Shown here: one piece after another, positions 44,231 through 54,147 of the stretch | Layout of the letters: every line of letters begins with the position of its first letter | Numbering within the stretch: the stretch's first letter is position 1 | Assembly (NCBI RefSeq): GCF_003171675.1 | Contig: NZ_QFZQ01000008.1 | Span: forward strand, 168,638-232,637 | From: Reichenbachiella versicolor | GTDB taxonomy: Bacteria; Bacteroidota; Bacteroidia; Cytophagales; Cyclobacteriaceae | Length of the DNA stretch: 64,000 nucleotides | Direction: 5' to 3' | Notes under the pieces: model-generated | Seen by the model: only the letters and a program-made list of their open reading frames with translations | What the model was told of the DNA's origin: nothing | Database searches by the model: none | Translations under genes and position numbers: made by a program

Positions 44231-45530
44231 GATAGGTTTGATCATAGTTAGGGAGTACTTGTCAAGGGTGCGTAAGAAATCCTTTATTATTATGAGTGTA
44301 TTGGGACCATTCATATTTGCTGCGCTATTTATAGTCCCAGTTTGGATGGCAAGTACCAGTACGGATGATCAAAAAATTATTCAAGTTATTGATGAAACAG
44401 GAATGTTTAAAGGTCAACTCGAAGGGAATAAGACTTTGTACTTTGACTTTATAGAGGAAGACTTGTTGTCTGCAAAATCAAGTTTGGAGGTAAATGAAGC
44501 TTTTGGCCTTTTACATATTCCTAAAATGGGAATGTATGATGTTAAAGCCATAAAACTATATTCATATCAAAACCCTGGTCTTTCAATAGTGAATGCTTTG
44601 AATTGGAAACTACAGTCTAGAATAGAGAATATTCGTCTAAAAGAATCAGGAGTTTCTGAAGGTGTAATTAAAAACCTCAAGAAAAAACTTAAACTTAAGA
44701 CCATTCGACTTAATAAAGCAGGGGATGAAAGTCAGAGTAACGCTGAGGCGACTACAGCTGCTGGGTATATAGGATCTTTTCTAATTTACTTTTTCATCTT
44801 TCTCTATGGAGCACAAATTATGCGTGGTGTGATTGAAGAAAAGACCAGTAGGATTATTGAAGTGATTATTGCTTCTGTCAAACCCATTGAGCTAATGATT
44901 GGAAAAATTGTCGGAGTTGCTGCGGTTGGGTTGACTCAATTTCTGATTTGGTTATTATTATCTTTTGGATTGGTCTATGGGGTTTCGTCATTTCTATTAA
45001 ACTCTTCTGATCAGAAAGCTGTGGAGCAAGCGATGTTAGAGAGCAAAGTGCCTAATGCCGATTATGAGGTATTAGAGCAATCTTTGATGACAGTCTCTAA
45101 TTTCGATTTCCCGCTTTTGATAGGTTGTTTTTTGTTTTACTTTATTGGAGGCTATTTGTTCTATGGGTCTCTTTTCGCAGCAGTCGGTTCGGCAGTAGAT
45201 AGTGACGCCGATACACAGCAGTTCATGCTTCCCATTACTGCTCCATTAATCTTGTCTGTGATCATGATGACCTCTATACTTCAAGAGCCTAATGGTTCAC
45301 TTGCATTTTGGCTTTCTATTATCCCATTTTCTTCACCAGTTGTTATGATGATGCGACTACCTTTTGATGTTCCGCTTTGGCATATTGTAGTCTCGATGCT
45401 TGCGCTATGTGTAGGGTTTATAGGTACTGCCATGATCGCTAGTAAAATCTATCGGATAGGTATTTTTGTTCATGGTACCAAAGTAAATTATAGGACATTG
45501 TGGAAGTGGTTATGGATTCGAGATAAATGA
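44223..45530 (+). CDS. ABC-2 type permease (NatB-like)
   Basis: 435 residues. N-terminal TM helix (residues ~18-40), an extracytoplasmic domain to about 180, then five or six TM helices with IMRGVIEEKTSRIIEVIIASVKPIELMIGKIVGVAAVGLTQFLIW, the ABC2_membrane_3 signature. Partner of the preceding ATPase by overlap. Family members extrude Na+ or other small cargo; substrate cannot be told. Confidence 0.88.
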   Translation: MNKIGLIIVREYLSRVRKKSFIIMSVLGPFIFAALFIVPVWMASTSTDDQKIIQVIDETGMFKGQLEGNKTLYFDFIEEDLLSAKSSLEVNEAFGLLHIPKMGMYDVKAIKLYSYQNPGLSIVNALNWKLQSRIENIRLKESGVSEGVIKNLKKKLKLKTIRLNKAGDESQSNAEATTAAGYIGSFLIYFFIFLYGAQIMRGVIEEKTSRIIEVIIASVKPIELMIGKIVGVAAVGLTQFLIWLLLSFGLVYGVSSFLLNSSDQKAVEQAMLESKVPNADYEVLEQSLMTVSNFDFPLLIGCFLFYFIGGYLFYGSLFAAVGSAVDSDADTQQFMLPITAPLILSVIMMTSILQEPNGSLAFWLSIIPFSSPVVMMMRLPFDVPLWHIVVSMLALCVGFIGTAMIASKIYRIGIFVHGTKVNYRTLWKWLWIRDK

Positions 45531-45589
45531 ATTTGAAGCTTTTAACATAGAGGTAAAAAGCTGATAATCAAAAAGCCACAAATTGATCA

Positions 45590-45597
45590 TACATTTG
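45590..45597 (+). promoter_or_regulatory. -7 element TACATTTG upstream of the histidine kinase
   Basis: Exact TAnnTTTG, 19 nt before ATG 45617; no clear -33 TTG. Confidence 0.4.
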
Positions 45598-45616
45598 CGT
45601 TTTTAATAGCAATGGT

Positions 45617-47479
45617 ATGAACACTCTTGGTAACCGCATACTTTTTAGTCATGCTATCTTTTTTCTTATACTCCTAACTATATCTACTCTTACCTTCAAC
45701 TTTCTTCACAAAGCATCAAAAATTCGAGACCTGCAGAGTAATTTTTTCCTGACTAACTCTAAAATGATGACTTTGATCAATGAAGATCAAATGATTAGGA
45801 GAGATGAGGTCAATAAAGCAGCTTTTTATAATAAAGATGGTTATAAGCGTGTAGCTATTAGAAATAAAAAATTTGATGCTATAATTAAAGAATTACAAGA
45901 GGTAAATACCGGGAAGATCGCTGGAGCCTTTGAATTACAAAAAGAAATTGAAGGAATAATAAATCAAATCAATCGATACAATCAATGTCAGCAGAGACTT
46001 TTAGCTCTTTATAGAATGAAAGGCTTTAAAGATTTTGGTTTGGAAGGTCAGATGCGAAGGTTTGCACATGAGCTTGAAAATCACCCTAGTGAACTTGAGT
46101 TGAGTGAATTATTAACCTTAAGAAGGCATGAAAAAGATTACATACTTAGAAAGGATTTAGCTTATGTTAACCTTCTGAATCAAAAAGCAGATAAGCTTAA
46201 GAAGAAGTTTAAAAAGTCAAAGTCTAAAGACGGACAGGAGTTGTTCGTCCTATTAGAGAATTATCAGCTTTCCTTTCAAGAGATAGTTAAAACTGAACAA
46301 GCTATTGGAAATGAAAACTATGGTGCAATTTGGGAATTAAATGAGGCCTCTTTTGCAGTTACATCTTCCTTTCAACATGTTTCGACACTAGTAAATGCAA
46401 AGACTGATCGGTTAATTACCGCATTAATTAGGAACTTCGTCATTTTCGTGTTTTGTGGTATAAGTGCCAGTATCATCTTGGGATATTTCAGTGCAGGATT
46501 TGTAACTAAGTCGATTAAGAGTTTGGCAGCCACTATGCAGCAAGCTCAATTAACAAATTTTAAGGAGCCAAATTGGAAACCTAGCAATTATGCTACCAAG
46601 GAGACTAAATCTCTTTATCATTCTTATATTCAATTACTCTATACCATTCGGAATCAGTTTGATGAACTTGAGAGGCAAACAACTCAGATGATATGGCATA
46701 ATGAAGAGTTGATTAAGATTAATAATCTACTCGAATCGTCTCAAAAGTCTTTAGAAGAATCGAATCAAGTAAAAGATAAGTTCTTTTCTATAATTGGCCA
46801 TGACCTTAGAGGACCTATGAGTAATCTAACTATGTCACTTCAAATATTGTCAGAAAGTATGAATACCATGACGAAGGAGGAAGTTTCGACATTCTCCAGT
46901 AATATTCTTGCTTCTGCTGACGCTATTTCGGTTTTGCTTGACAACCTACTTATGTGGGCTAAAACACAGACAGATTCTTTAATTCCAAAATTTGAATGCG
47001 TCAATTTAAAGTCGTTAGTAAACAGTATTCAATCTTTACAATCTCAGCGTTTGACTGACAAGTCAATATCATTTTTAAATGAGCTGGATGATGATTTAGA
47101 AATATCTGCTGATCGAAACATGATTGATCTGGTCTTGAGGAACTTGTTAGATAATGCTATCAAATTCACGAGCGAAAGTGGCTTTATAAAAGTAGGCAGT
47201 GAAATCTCAACAAGCCATATCAAAATTATGGTAAAAGACAGTGGTATTGGAATAGAACCAGAGGCACAATCAACTCTGTTCACTTCTCTAGTGAAAAAAC
47301 GCTCTCAAGGCACCCAAGGTGAAAAAGGTACAGGACTAGGCTTGATGTTAGCATATGATTTTATCCGAAAGCATGGAGGCGAGCTTCAAGTATCATCAAA
47401 ACTTAATGAAGGAAGTACTTTTATTATCTCATTACCTATCAAACAGGTTTGTAAACTAAGAGCAATCGAAGTAGTTTAA
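45617..47479 (+). CDS. sensor histidine kinase
   Basis: 620 residues. TM1 at about 8-30, a ~240-residue extracytoplasmic helical sensor, TM2 near 275-297 (NFVIFVFCGISASIILGYFSAGFV), coiled-coil linker, HisKA with H395 in FFSIIGHDLRGPMSNL, and HATPase_c with N box (LRNLLDNAIKFTSE), DSGIGIEPEA and KGTGLGLMLAYDFI. No response regulator is adjacent, so it is an orphan kinase. ATG 45612 two codons upstream runs into a stop, fixing the start at 45617. Confidence 0.9.
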   Translation: MNTLGNRILFSHAIFFLILLTISTLTFNFLHKASKIRDLQSNFFLTNSKMMTLINEDQMIRRDEVNKAAFYNKDGYKRVAIRNKKFDAIIKELQEVNTGKIAGAFELQKEIEGIINQINRYNQCQQRLLALYRMKGFKDFGLEGQMRRFAHELENHPSELELSELLTLRRHEKDYILRKDLAYVNLLNQKADKLKKKFKKSKSKDGQELFVLLENYQLSFQEIVKTEQAIGNENYGAIWELNEASFAVTSSFQHVSTLVNAKTDRLITALIRNFVIFVFCGISASIILGYFSAGFVTKSIKSLAATMQQAQLTNFKEPNWKPSNYATKETKSLYHSYIQLLYTIRNQFDELERQTTQMIWHNEELIKINNLLESSQKSLEESNQVKDKFFSIIGHDLRGPMSNLTMSLQILSESMNTMTKEEVSTFSSNILASADAISVLLDNLLMWAKTQTDSLIPKFECVNLKSLVNSIQSLQSQRLTDKSISFLNELDDDLEISADRNMIDLVLRNLLDNAIKFTSESGFIKVGSEISTSHIKIMVKDSGIGIEPEAQSTLFTSLVKKRSQGTQGEKGTGLGLMLAYDFIRKHGGELQVSSKLNEGSTFIISLPIKQVCKLRAIEVV

Positions 47480-47522
47480 TTTAAAAATTCCTTAATCGAT
47501 CCTTTAAATTGAAACTAGTCCA

Positions 47523-48623
47523 ATGTCCCTTCTAATGGGAATATTGCATAGCAATAGAAATGGATTATTAATGAAAAAATTAGATAAAGGATTCCGTATC
47601 CCTAGTGCAGCGTATACCCTTCCACGAAAGGCAGTTAAAGGTTATACTGATTTAGACAAAAAACCTGAAATTGGTGATGTTGTTTATGGAGAAGTATTGA
47701 GTATTGGTCAACACAACTCATTAGAAAATGGAGAAGGGAGAATTCATACAATTCATCCAGGGACTAAAGCCGTATTCGTTTTAGGTAATCGTTATGCTCC
47801 TGATTATTATGAAGGGCTTATTCCAAATTCTCTAAACGTAGAAATAGACCTTTTAGCAAGATCGGGTGTGATAGGAACTGTACTTTCTAAAAGTGGTAAA
47901 GTCATATCGCCTACTAAAATCAAACCCTTAGGGTATGCATGTGACAAAAGTGGAAATATTCTTAACACTAAGAATTTTAACATTATTAAACCAAAAGTCA
48001 CCGAAAAGAAGTCACCAAGAGCAAAGATGATTTTGGCAATAGGAACAGCTATGAATTCGGGAAAAAGCGCTGCTGCTACTGCATGCGTCTACTCTCTCAC
48101 TACATACGACAAAGAGGTAAGAGCTTCGAAGGTGACAGGTACGGCGAGTTTAAAAGATATATTGAGTATGAACGATGCTGGTGCAGAGTATTTCTCCGAT
48201 TTTTCTTTTTTAGGATATCCTTCTACTTATATGTTGAAAGAATCAGAAGTAGAAGATGTTTTTAATAAACTAGATCTTAAGTACGCCAATAATAAAGATA
48301 AATACTGGGTAGTTGAGTTTGCAGATGGGATCAATCAAAGAGAGACAGCTATGCTGCTTAGGTCAGAAGAAGTTAGAAAGCGTATTCACAAACTGATCTT
48401 TTGTGCAGCAGATTCATTCGGAGCGATTGGAGGATTAGAAATTTTAAAGCGAAAATTTGATTTGGTTCCCGATGCTATATCAGGAGTGTGTAGTAGCTCC
48501 CCTTTGCATATAAAAGAGCTAAGTGAATATACTGACATACCTGTATTTAATAGCTTAGATATGGATGTCAAAGAACTATATAAGATTCTATCCACTCCTC
48601 GAAAACGAAGCAAAAGTAAGTAA
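47523..48623 (+). CDS. P-loop NTPase-like protein (distantly DUF1611/DgcN-like)
   Basis: 366 residues. N-terminal beta-rich domain (about 30-155: GDVVYGEVLSIGQHNSLEN), then a P-loop GTAMNSGKSAAAT near residue 182, SKVTGTASLKDIL, a Walker B-like WVVEFADG, and C-terminal PDAISGVCSSSPLH. The order of domains resembles DUF1611 proteins (DgcN, D-glutamate N-acetyltransferase), but similarity by eye is weak. It is coupled by a one-base overlap to an isoaspartyl peptidase, suggesting a shared amino acid or dipeptide pathway. Internal ATGs at 47535 and 47571 are alternative starts. Confidence 0.55.
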   Translation: MSLLMGILHSNRNGLLMKKLDKGFRIPSAAYTLPRKAVKGYTDLDKKPEIGDVVYGEVLSIGQHNSLENGEGRIHTIHPGTKAVFVLGNRYAPDYYEGLIPNSLNVEIDLLARSGVIGTVLSKSGKVISPTKIKPLGYACDKSGNILNTKNFNIIKPKVTEKKSPRAKMILAIGTAMNSGKSAAATACVYSLTTYDKEVRASKVTGTASLKDILSMNDAGAEYFSDFSFLGYPSTYMLKESEVEDVFNKLDLKYANNKDKYWVVEFADGINQRETAMLLRSEEVRKRIHKLIFCAADSFGAIGGLEILKRKFDLVPDAISGVCSSSPLHIKELSEYTDIPVFNSLDMDVKELYKILSTPRKRSKSK

Positions 48624-49549
48624 TGAACCCATATGGCATAGCAATACATGGTGGGGCAGGGACGATCTCCAAGGCCAAGATGAATAAATGGAAAACTCAA
48701 GCTTATTACGAAGCTTTGAAACATGCATATAGTCTTGGATATCAAGTCTTGCGCAGAGGAGGAAAGGCTACTGATGCAGTTATTGAAGCAGTTATAGTTT
48801 TGGAAGATAGTCACTTGTTCAATGCAGGCAAAGGTTCGGTTTTTACTCATGAAGGCAAAAATGAAATGGATGCAGCAATAATGGATGGCAAAAAGCTCAG
48901 AGCTGGAGGGGTAGCAGCTGTGCAATTTGTGAAAAATCCAGTTAAGCTTGCTGAAATTATTATGCACAAATCTCGTCATGTGCTATTGAGCGGAGATCAA
49001 GCCTTAGAGTATGCTAAGAAACACGAATTACAGATAAAAGATGCAGAGTATTTTTATGATGAATTTAGATACAAGCAGCTTCAAAGAGCTCTGACTTCTG
49101 ACAAGACAACACTGGATCATGACGAAGGAGCTGATAGGAAGTTTGGTACCGTCGGAGCAGTAGCTCTTGATAAAAGAGGTAATCTTGCGGCAGCTACTTC
49201 TACAGGAGGAATGACGAATAAAAAATACGGTCGTATCGGAGATAGCCCCTTAATTGGACTAGGTACATATGCTAATAATGAAACTTGTGCCATTTCTTGT
49301 ACTGGACATGGTGAATATTACATGAGAGGAGTTGTAGCGTATGACGTGTCTGCAAGAATGGAATATTTGGGTGAAACGCTTCAAGAAGCTACTAACTATG
49401 TTATTCATGAAAAGTTAGTGAAATTAGGTGGGCGAGGAGGCTTGATAGGAATAGACCAAACAGGAAAGGTGGTTCTTCCCTTCAATACAAAAGGAATGTA
49501 TAGAGGAGTTAAATTGTCTGATGGTACCGAACTTGCAAGTATCTTCTAG
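48623..49549 (+). CDS. isoaspartyl peptidase/L-asparaginase (Ntn hydrolase)
   Basis: 308 residues. IAIHGGAGTI at the N-terminus, KATDAVIEAVIVLEDS, FNAGKGSVFTHEGKNEMDAAIMDG, and the autocleavage site GT with nucleophile T176 in KFGTVGAVALDKRGNLAAATSTGG. IGDSPLIGLGTYANNETCAISCTGHGE follows in the beta subunit. Cleaves isoaspartyl dipeptides and asparagine after self-processing. No signal peptide, so cytosolic. Translationally coupled to the P-loop protein. Confidence 0.93.
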   Translation: MNPYGIAIHGGAGTISKAKMNKWKTQAYYEALKHAYSLGYQVLRRGGKATDAVIEAVIVLEDSHLFNAGKGSVFTHEGKNEMDAAIMDGKKLRAGGVAAVQFVKNPVKLAEIIMHKSRHVLLSGDQALEYAKKHELQIKDAEYFYDEFRYKQLQRALTSDKTTLDHDEGADRKFGTVGAVALDKRGNLAAATSTGGMTNKKYGRIGDSPLIGLGTYANNETCAISCTGHGEYYMRGVVAYDVSARMEYLGETLQEATNYVIHEKLVKLGGRGGLIGIDQTGKVVLPFNTKGMYRGVKLSDGTELASIF

Positions 49550-49588
49550 CGTATATCGATGTCAACATTCAGGATGTTAAATTGAAAC

Positions 49589-49596
49589 TATATTTG
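49589..49596 (+). promoter_or_regulatory. -7 element TATATTTG upstream of osmC
   Basis: Exact TAnnTTTG, 13 nt before ATG 49609; -33 box unclear. Confidence 0.4.
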
Positions 49597-49608
49597 CCGT
49601 CCTAAAAT

Positions 49609-50028
49609 ATGAAGCGTATGAAATCAATAATGCATTATAAAGCCGATAAAGAGTTTGAAGGCGTCAATGAAAGTGGAAATATTGTACCGATTGATATGTA
49701 TGACCCTGCTGATAAGAAAGCACAGTCTCCTATGCAATTAGTACTATCTGCTCTAGCGTCTTGTGCAGCTGTTGATATGGTTCAGATGATCAAAAAGCGT
49801 AGAAAAACTTTCGTAGATATGAAGGCTGAAACTACAGCTGAAAGAGCAGATACTCATCCAAAAAAATTCACCAAGATTCATGTGAAGTATATTATCACTT
49901 CTCCTGATTTAACTGAAAAAGAAGCGGAAAGAATAATTGATTTGGCAGTAAGTAGCTACTGCAGTGTTGCATCATCGCTTGATCCAGAAATTGAGCTTAC
50001 TCATGGTTTTGAACTTATTGCTGAGTAA
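49609..50028 (+). CDS. OsmC/Ohr-family protein
   Basis: 139 residues. SPMQLVLSALASCAAVDMVQMIKKRR carries the first conserved Cys and the long central helix; the second Cys is in SSYCSVASSL. Family members reduce organic hydroperoxides using these two cysteines. The N-terminal KADKEFEGVNESGN matches the YfcG/YhfA-like OsmC branch more than Ohr. Single gene with its own -7 element; an ATG at 49618 is an alternative start. Confidence 0.88.
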   Translation: MKRMKSIMHYKADKEFEGVNESGNIVPIDMYDPADKKAQSPMQLVLSALASCAAVDMVQMIKKRRKTFVDMKAETTAERADTHPKKFTKIHVKYIITSPDLTEKEAERIIDLAVSSYCSVASSLDPEIELTHGFELIAE

Positions 50029-50056
50029 TATAGTATAGCAAAAAATAATTAGTATT

Positions 50057-50085
50057 AGAGCATTTAGATAACCTCTAGATGCTCT
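50057..50085. terminator. hairpin between convergent osmC and PAS genes
   Basis: AGAGCATTTAG (50057-50067) and CTAGATGCTCT (50075-50085) with one G-T wobble and 7-nt loop; AT-rich on both sides, so possibly bidirectional. Confidence 0.5.
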
Positions 50086-50126
50086 TAATATTGGTTTGAT
50101 ATGGATACAGCTGATCAAAACTTGAG

Positions 50127-51260
50127 CTAGACCTCTCCTTTTTTTAGGGCATTAATTTTTGATAGCAATTCGGAATTTTCCTTTTCCATAGTTTTGGACT
50201 TGTTGGCTAAATCAAGACTAATTGAACGTAGTCCTTCATTGAGAATAGTTAGCTCGTCGGTTCTAGATTTTACCAATTTCTCAAGATCCTCCCTATATAG
50301 AGCCAATTCTTTTTCTACTTTTTTTCTTTCCGTAATATCTCGTATCACTACTTGCATCAGTCTTTTGTCTTTTAGACTTATCATATTCAATGAGACAGAT
50401 ACATCAAATAATTTCTCAGATTGATGCTTATGCTTACATTCAAACTGCTGTGCTTCATCAATGTTGTTTTTGAACATACTCTCAACTTTTTCTATAAAGT
50501 AGGCTCCTTCATCACTGAGATATGAAATGAGAAAGTTATGCTTTTGACCAATCAGTTTATCTTTTGTATACCCATAGTATTCACACATTTTGAGGTTGCA
50601 GTCAACTATTTTTTCATCGTCAAATACTGCTATAGCTTCAAAAGCATTTTCAAAAAGGACTTTAAATTTTACACCACTATTTATTAATTCATTGTGTTGC
50701 GTTTGAAGCTTAATGTGATTTGAATCAATAAAGTTTCCATATGAATAGGAGAAGTATAGTATTCCACAAGACATCAATACTATAACTGAAGCCTCTAGTA
50801 CCCATATAGACCAATTACTAGCATAAGCATTTGTGTCAAAGCTATATTGTATCCAGCCTAGATCATAAAGTGTACCTGCTGCCATAAAAACTAATATATA
50901 GACAGTCAATATGATTAGAGCTTTTCGATAAGATATAATAAATGAAAAATAGATAGGTAAAAGTGGTACACAGACTTTGGCAGCAGAGAAGAACCCGAAC
51001 TTAAATAAGCCTATGAAAACCATAATAGATGAAACAATTAGCAACATCCAGAACTTATATTCAAGAGGAATCTTTTTCCTTCGAATTGTAACTAAAAACA
51101 ATAAGGAAATAACGAATATTTGAATTCCAAAAAGCAGAAAATCATTTTGTTCAATGGCTCTTATGAGGTGAAAAACCTGAGCTACACATGAAAGAATCAA
51201 AATCATGATTAATGTCTGATTCAGCCATTTGTTTCTTAATTTCCTCAAGCTGTTTGACAT
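50127..51260 (-). CDS. membrane PAS-domain protein without an output domain
   Basis: 377 residues. Five or six TM helices in residues ~14-170, a PAS domain at about 198-312 (FKVLFENAFEAIAVFDDEKIVDCN, MCEYYGYTKDKLIG, VVIRDITERKKVEKE), then a coiled coil to the end (KLVKSRTDELTILNEGLRS). In relatives this coiled coil leads into a HisKA or GGDEF domain, but here the protein stops. No kinase sequence is visible downstream on this strand. It may signal through a partner or be a truncated kinase. Confidence 0.75.
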   Translation of the reverse strand: MSNSLRKLRNKWLNQTLIMILILSCVAQVFHLIRAIEQNDFLLFGIQIFVISLLFLVTIRRKKIPLEYKFWMLLIVSSIMVFIGLFKFGFFSAAKVCVPLLPIYFSFIISYRKALIILTVYILVFMAAGTLYDLGWIQYSFDTNAYASNWSIWVLEASVIVLMSCGILYFSYSYGNFIDSNHIKLQTQHNELINSGVKFKVLFENAFEAIAVFDDEKIVDCNLKMCEYYGYTKDKLIGQKHNFLISYLSDEGAYFIEKVESMFKNNIDEAQQFECKHKHQSEKLFDVSVSLNMISLKDKRLMQVVIRDITERKKVEKELALYREDLEKLVKSRTDELTILNEGLRSISLDLANKSKTMEKENSELLSKINALKKGEV

Positions 51261-51611
51261 ATCACTAAATTATGAATTAGCTAAAAATCTCTGTTGGGAT
51301 AGGGCAGTTGATAGGGAGACAGAGTTTCAAAAATCTTATGCCAAAGAATAATGGATTTAAATCTTGGCTATCAAAGTATATTTTGTAAAAACTATCTACG
51401 ACAAATTTTATTTCAGGAGGATTGCAAAAATAGTAGATACTTTCGTTAAGCAAAGTCTAATACTAGTGCTTATTGGTTTGACAATTTTGCTTCTTGATCG
51501 TTACGCCAAGGTTTTTATTTGAGCAAGTGTCACTTTTAATAACTATCTAGATTCTTTTTTAGTGTATCAATAGAAATGAATTCTAGGAACAAGAATCTTT
51601 ATGAAATGATC

Positions 51612-51642
51612 AATAATAACCAATTGCATAATGGTTATTATT
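51612..51642. other. perfect 11-bp AT-rich hairpin
   Basis: AATAATAACCA (51612-51622) and TGGTTATTATT (51632-51642) with a 9-nt loop, about 20 bp beyond the gapA terminator. Neither side has a clear T-run. Confidence 0.4.
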
Positions 51643-51663
51643 TGAAAGTCGATCTAAAATAAG

Positions 51664-51695
51664 AAAGCCTTGATTCGATTTAGAATCAAGGCTTT
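51664..51695 (-). terminator. gapA terminator
   Basis: Perfect 13-bp arms AAAGCCTTGATTC/GAATCAAGGCTTT with 6-nt loop, followed on the minus strand by CTTATTTT. Arms resemble the lpd terminator (GCCTTGAT). Confidence 0.8.
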
Positions 51696-51721
51696 GTGTT
51701 ATTTTAAATTCTAAGAGAGAA

Positions 51722-52720
<999 letters not shown>

Positions 52721-52745
52721 TTAATTTGTTTCTTAAATTTTGCAG

Positions 52746-52776
52746 CAAAACTAACATTCTACACCGCTAAAACAAA
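52746..52776 (-). promoter_or_regulatory. gapA promoter: TTTG, 19 nt, TAGTTTTG
   Basis: Minus strand TTTG (52776-52773) and TAGTTTTG (52753-52746), a perfect match to the Bacteroidota consensus, 37 nt before the ATG. Confidence 0.75.
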
Positions 52777-52936
52777 CTATTGAATACCAAACAAGATCAG
52801 GCATTTGAGACGACTTAGGTCATGTTTTTTGTCTATTTTTAGCAGTTTCGCAACAGTTGTCTATGCATAGGCGCTAGATGTATCTTTTTTGCATTTACAA
52901 TTGGTCAATTTGTTATTTTTTCAAAAGTCAAGTTTT

Positions 52937-53362
52937 ATGAAGAGAGTATTGTTAGGTCTTATTTTGACATTTTCATGCCAATTTATGATGGCTCAAGACA
53001 TAGTCGGAAGTTGGAAAACTATAGATGATAACACTGGAAAAGCTAAATCCATTATTGAAATCTATAAAAAAGGGGAAAAGTTCTATGGTAAAGTTGCCGA
53101 AATCCTTGAACCAACTGAACCAAACCCAATTTGTAAAGAATGTGACGAAGACGATGATAGATACAAGAAACCTGTTTTAGGAATGGAAATCCTCCGTGGG
53201 TGTGTCTTGAAAGGCAATGAATACGTTAATGGTAAAATTCTTGACCCCGAGAACGGCACAGAATATAACTGTAAACTTTGGATGGAAGACGGAGACTTAA
53301 TGCTAAGAGGGTATGTTGCGTTTTTCTACAGGACTCAGAGATGGAAAGCTGTAAAAGAATAG
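52937..53362 (+). CDS. secreted DUF2147 protein
   Basis: About 141 residues from ATG 52937 (MKRVLLGLILTFSCQFMMAQ), giving a clean signal peptide; the open frame to 52889 adds no plausible residues. DIVGSWKTIDDNTGKAKSIIEIYKKGEKFYGKVAEIL, CKECDEDDDRYKKPVLGMEIL and LWMEDGDLMLRGYVAFFYRTQRW match DUF2147 (lipocalin-like beta barrel, KPVLGM). Function unknown; periplasmic. Confidence 0.85.
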   Translation: MKRVLLGLILTFSCQFMMAQDIVGSWKTIDDNTGKAKSIIEIYKKGEKFYGKVAEILEPTEPNPICKECDEDDDRYKKPVLGMEILRGCVLKGNEYVNGKILDPENGTEYNCKLWMEDGDLMLRGYVAFFYRTQRWKAVKE

Positions 53363-53606
53363 CACAGAAATGATTGTACTTAATATAGAGTATTGAGAAT
53401 GCTCGCTGTTTTTCTAGAGTTTACCCAAACTAGTATTTCATTTTTATCTCAAGAAAGGTTTTTGTAATGGTTTGGTTCTTTATTTATCTAAAGAAATTCG
53501 TTTATTGGTAGCTCATTATCAGTATGTTCATAGAAAATCTTTAAGGAAAGAGGTTACATTTTATTATTTTGATGTATTTAAAATCAAAGCGAGAGCTTTT
53601 TAATTA

Positions 53607-54146
53607 ATGAAGGATCACGAAATACTAGAAAAAGTAAGTAGAGGAGACGAAAGTGCACTTGACTACTTGTACACTAAGCATTATCGGATGATGACTCGTA
53701 TTGTACTAAACAATAACGGGACTGAAGACGAAGCTAAGGACGTTTATCAGGATGCTTTGTTAGTTTTTTGGCAAAAGGCCATTTCAGGAAATTTAGTGTT
53801 GACCTCCAAAATCTCTACTTATCTCTATAGTATTTGTTTAAATCTCTGGAGAAAAGAATTAGATCGTAAAACCAGAAACTCTGGTGAGATGGTGGAGGAA
53901 GTGACTTTTCAGGATTTTGAAAGAAATGAAAAAGTCAAAATAATTCATGAATGTATAGATCAATTAGGAGATGTATGCAGAAAGATTTTGACCTATCATT
54001 ATTTCGATGGACTGTCGATGCCAGATATCGCCGAAAAATTAGGTTTTGCCAATGCAGATACTGCTAAAACAAAAAAATATAAGTGTAAAAAGAAGCTTGA
54101 TATGATGATCAAACGAACATACACTTCGAGTGATTTTTTAGATTGA
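53607..54146 (+). CDS. ECF-type RNA polymerase sigma factor
   Basis: 179 residues. Region 2: DEAKDVYQDALLVFWQKAISG, STYLYSICLNLWRKELDRK; region 4: CRKILTYHYFDGLSMPDIAEKLGFANADTAKTKKYKCKKKLD. The next gene starts 1 nt after the stop and looks like a membrane partner, so the two form a sigma/anti-sigma-like pair. Confidence 0.88.
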   Translation: MKDHEILEKVSRGDESALDYLYTKHYRMMTRIVLNNNGTEDEAKDVYQDALLVFWQKAISGNLVLTSKISTYLYSICLNLWRKELDRKTRNSGEMVEEVTFQDFERNEKVKIIHECIDQLGDVCRKILTYHYFDGLSMPDIAEKLGFANADTAKTKKYKCKKKLDMMIKRTYTSSDFLD

Positions 54147-54147
54147 T

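Larger units (their letters stand above)
51261..51721. other. 461-bp gap between the PAS gene and gapA
   Basis: Contains the gapA terminator (51664-51695) and a perfect AT-rich hairpin at 51612-51642. No ORF with coding character and no TAnnTTTG for the PAS gene were found. Confidence 0.4.
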
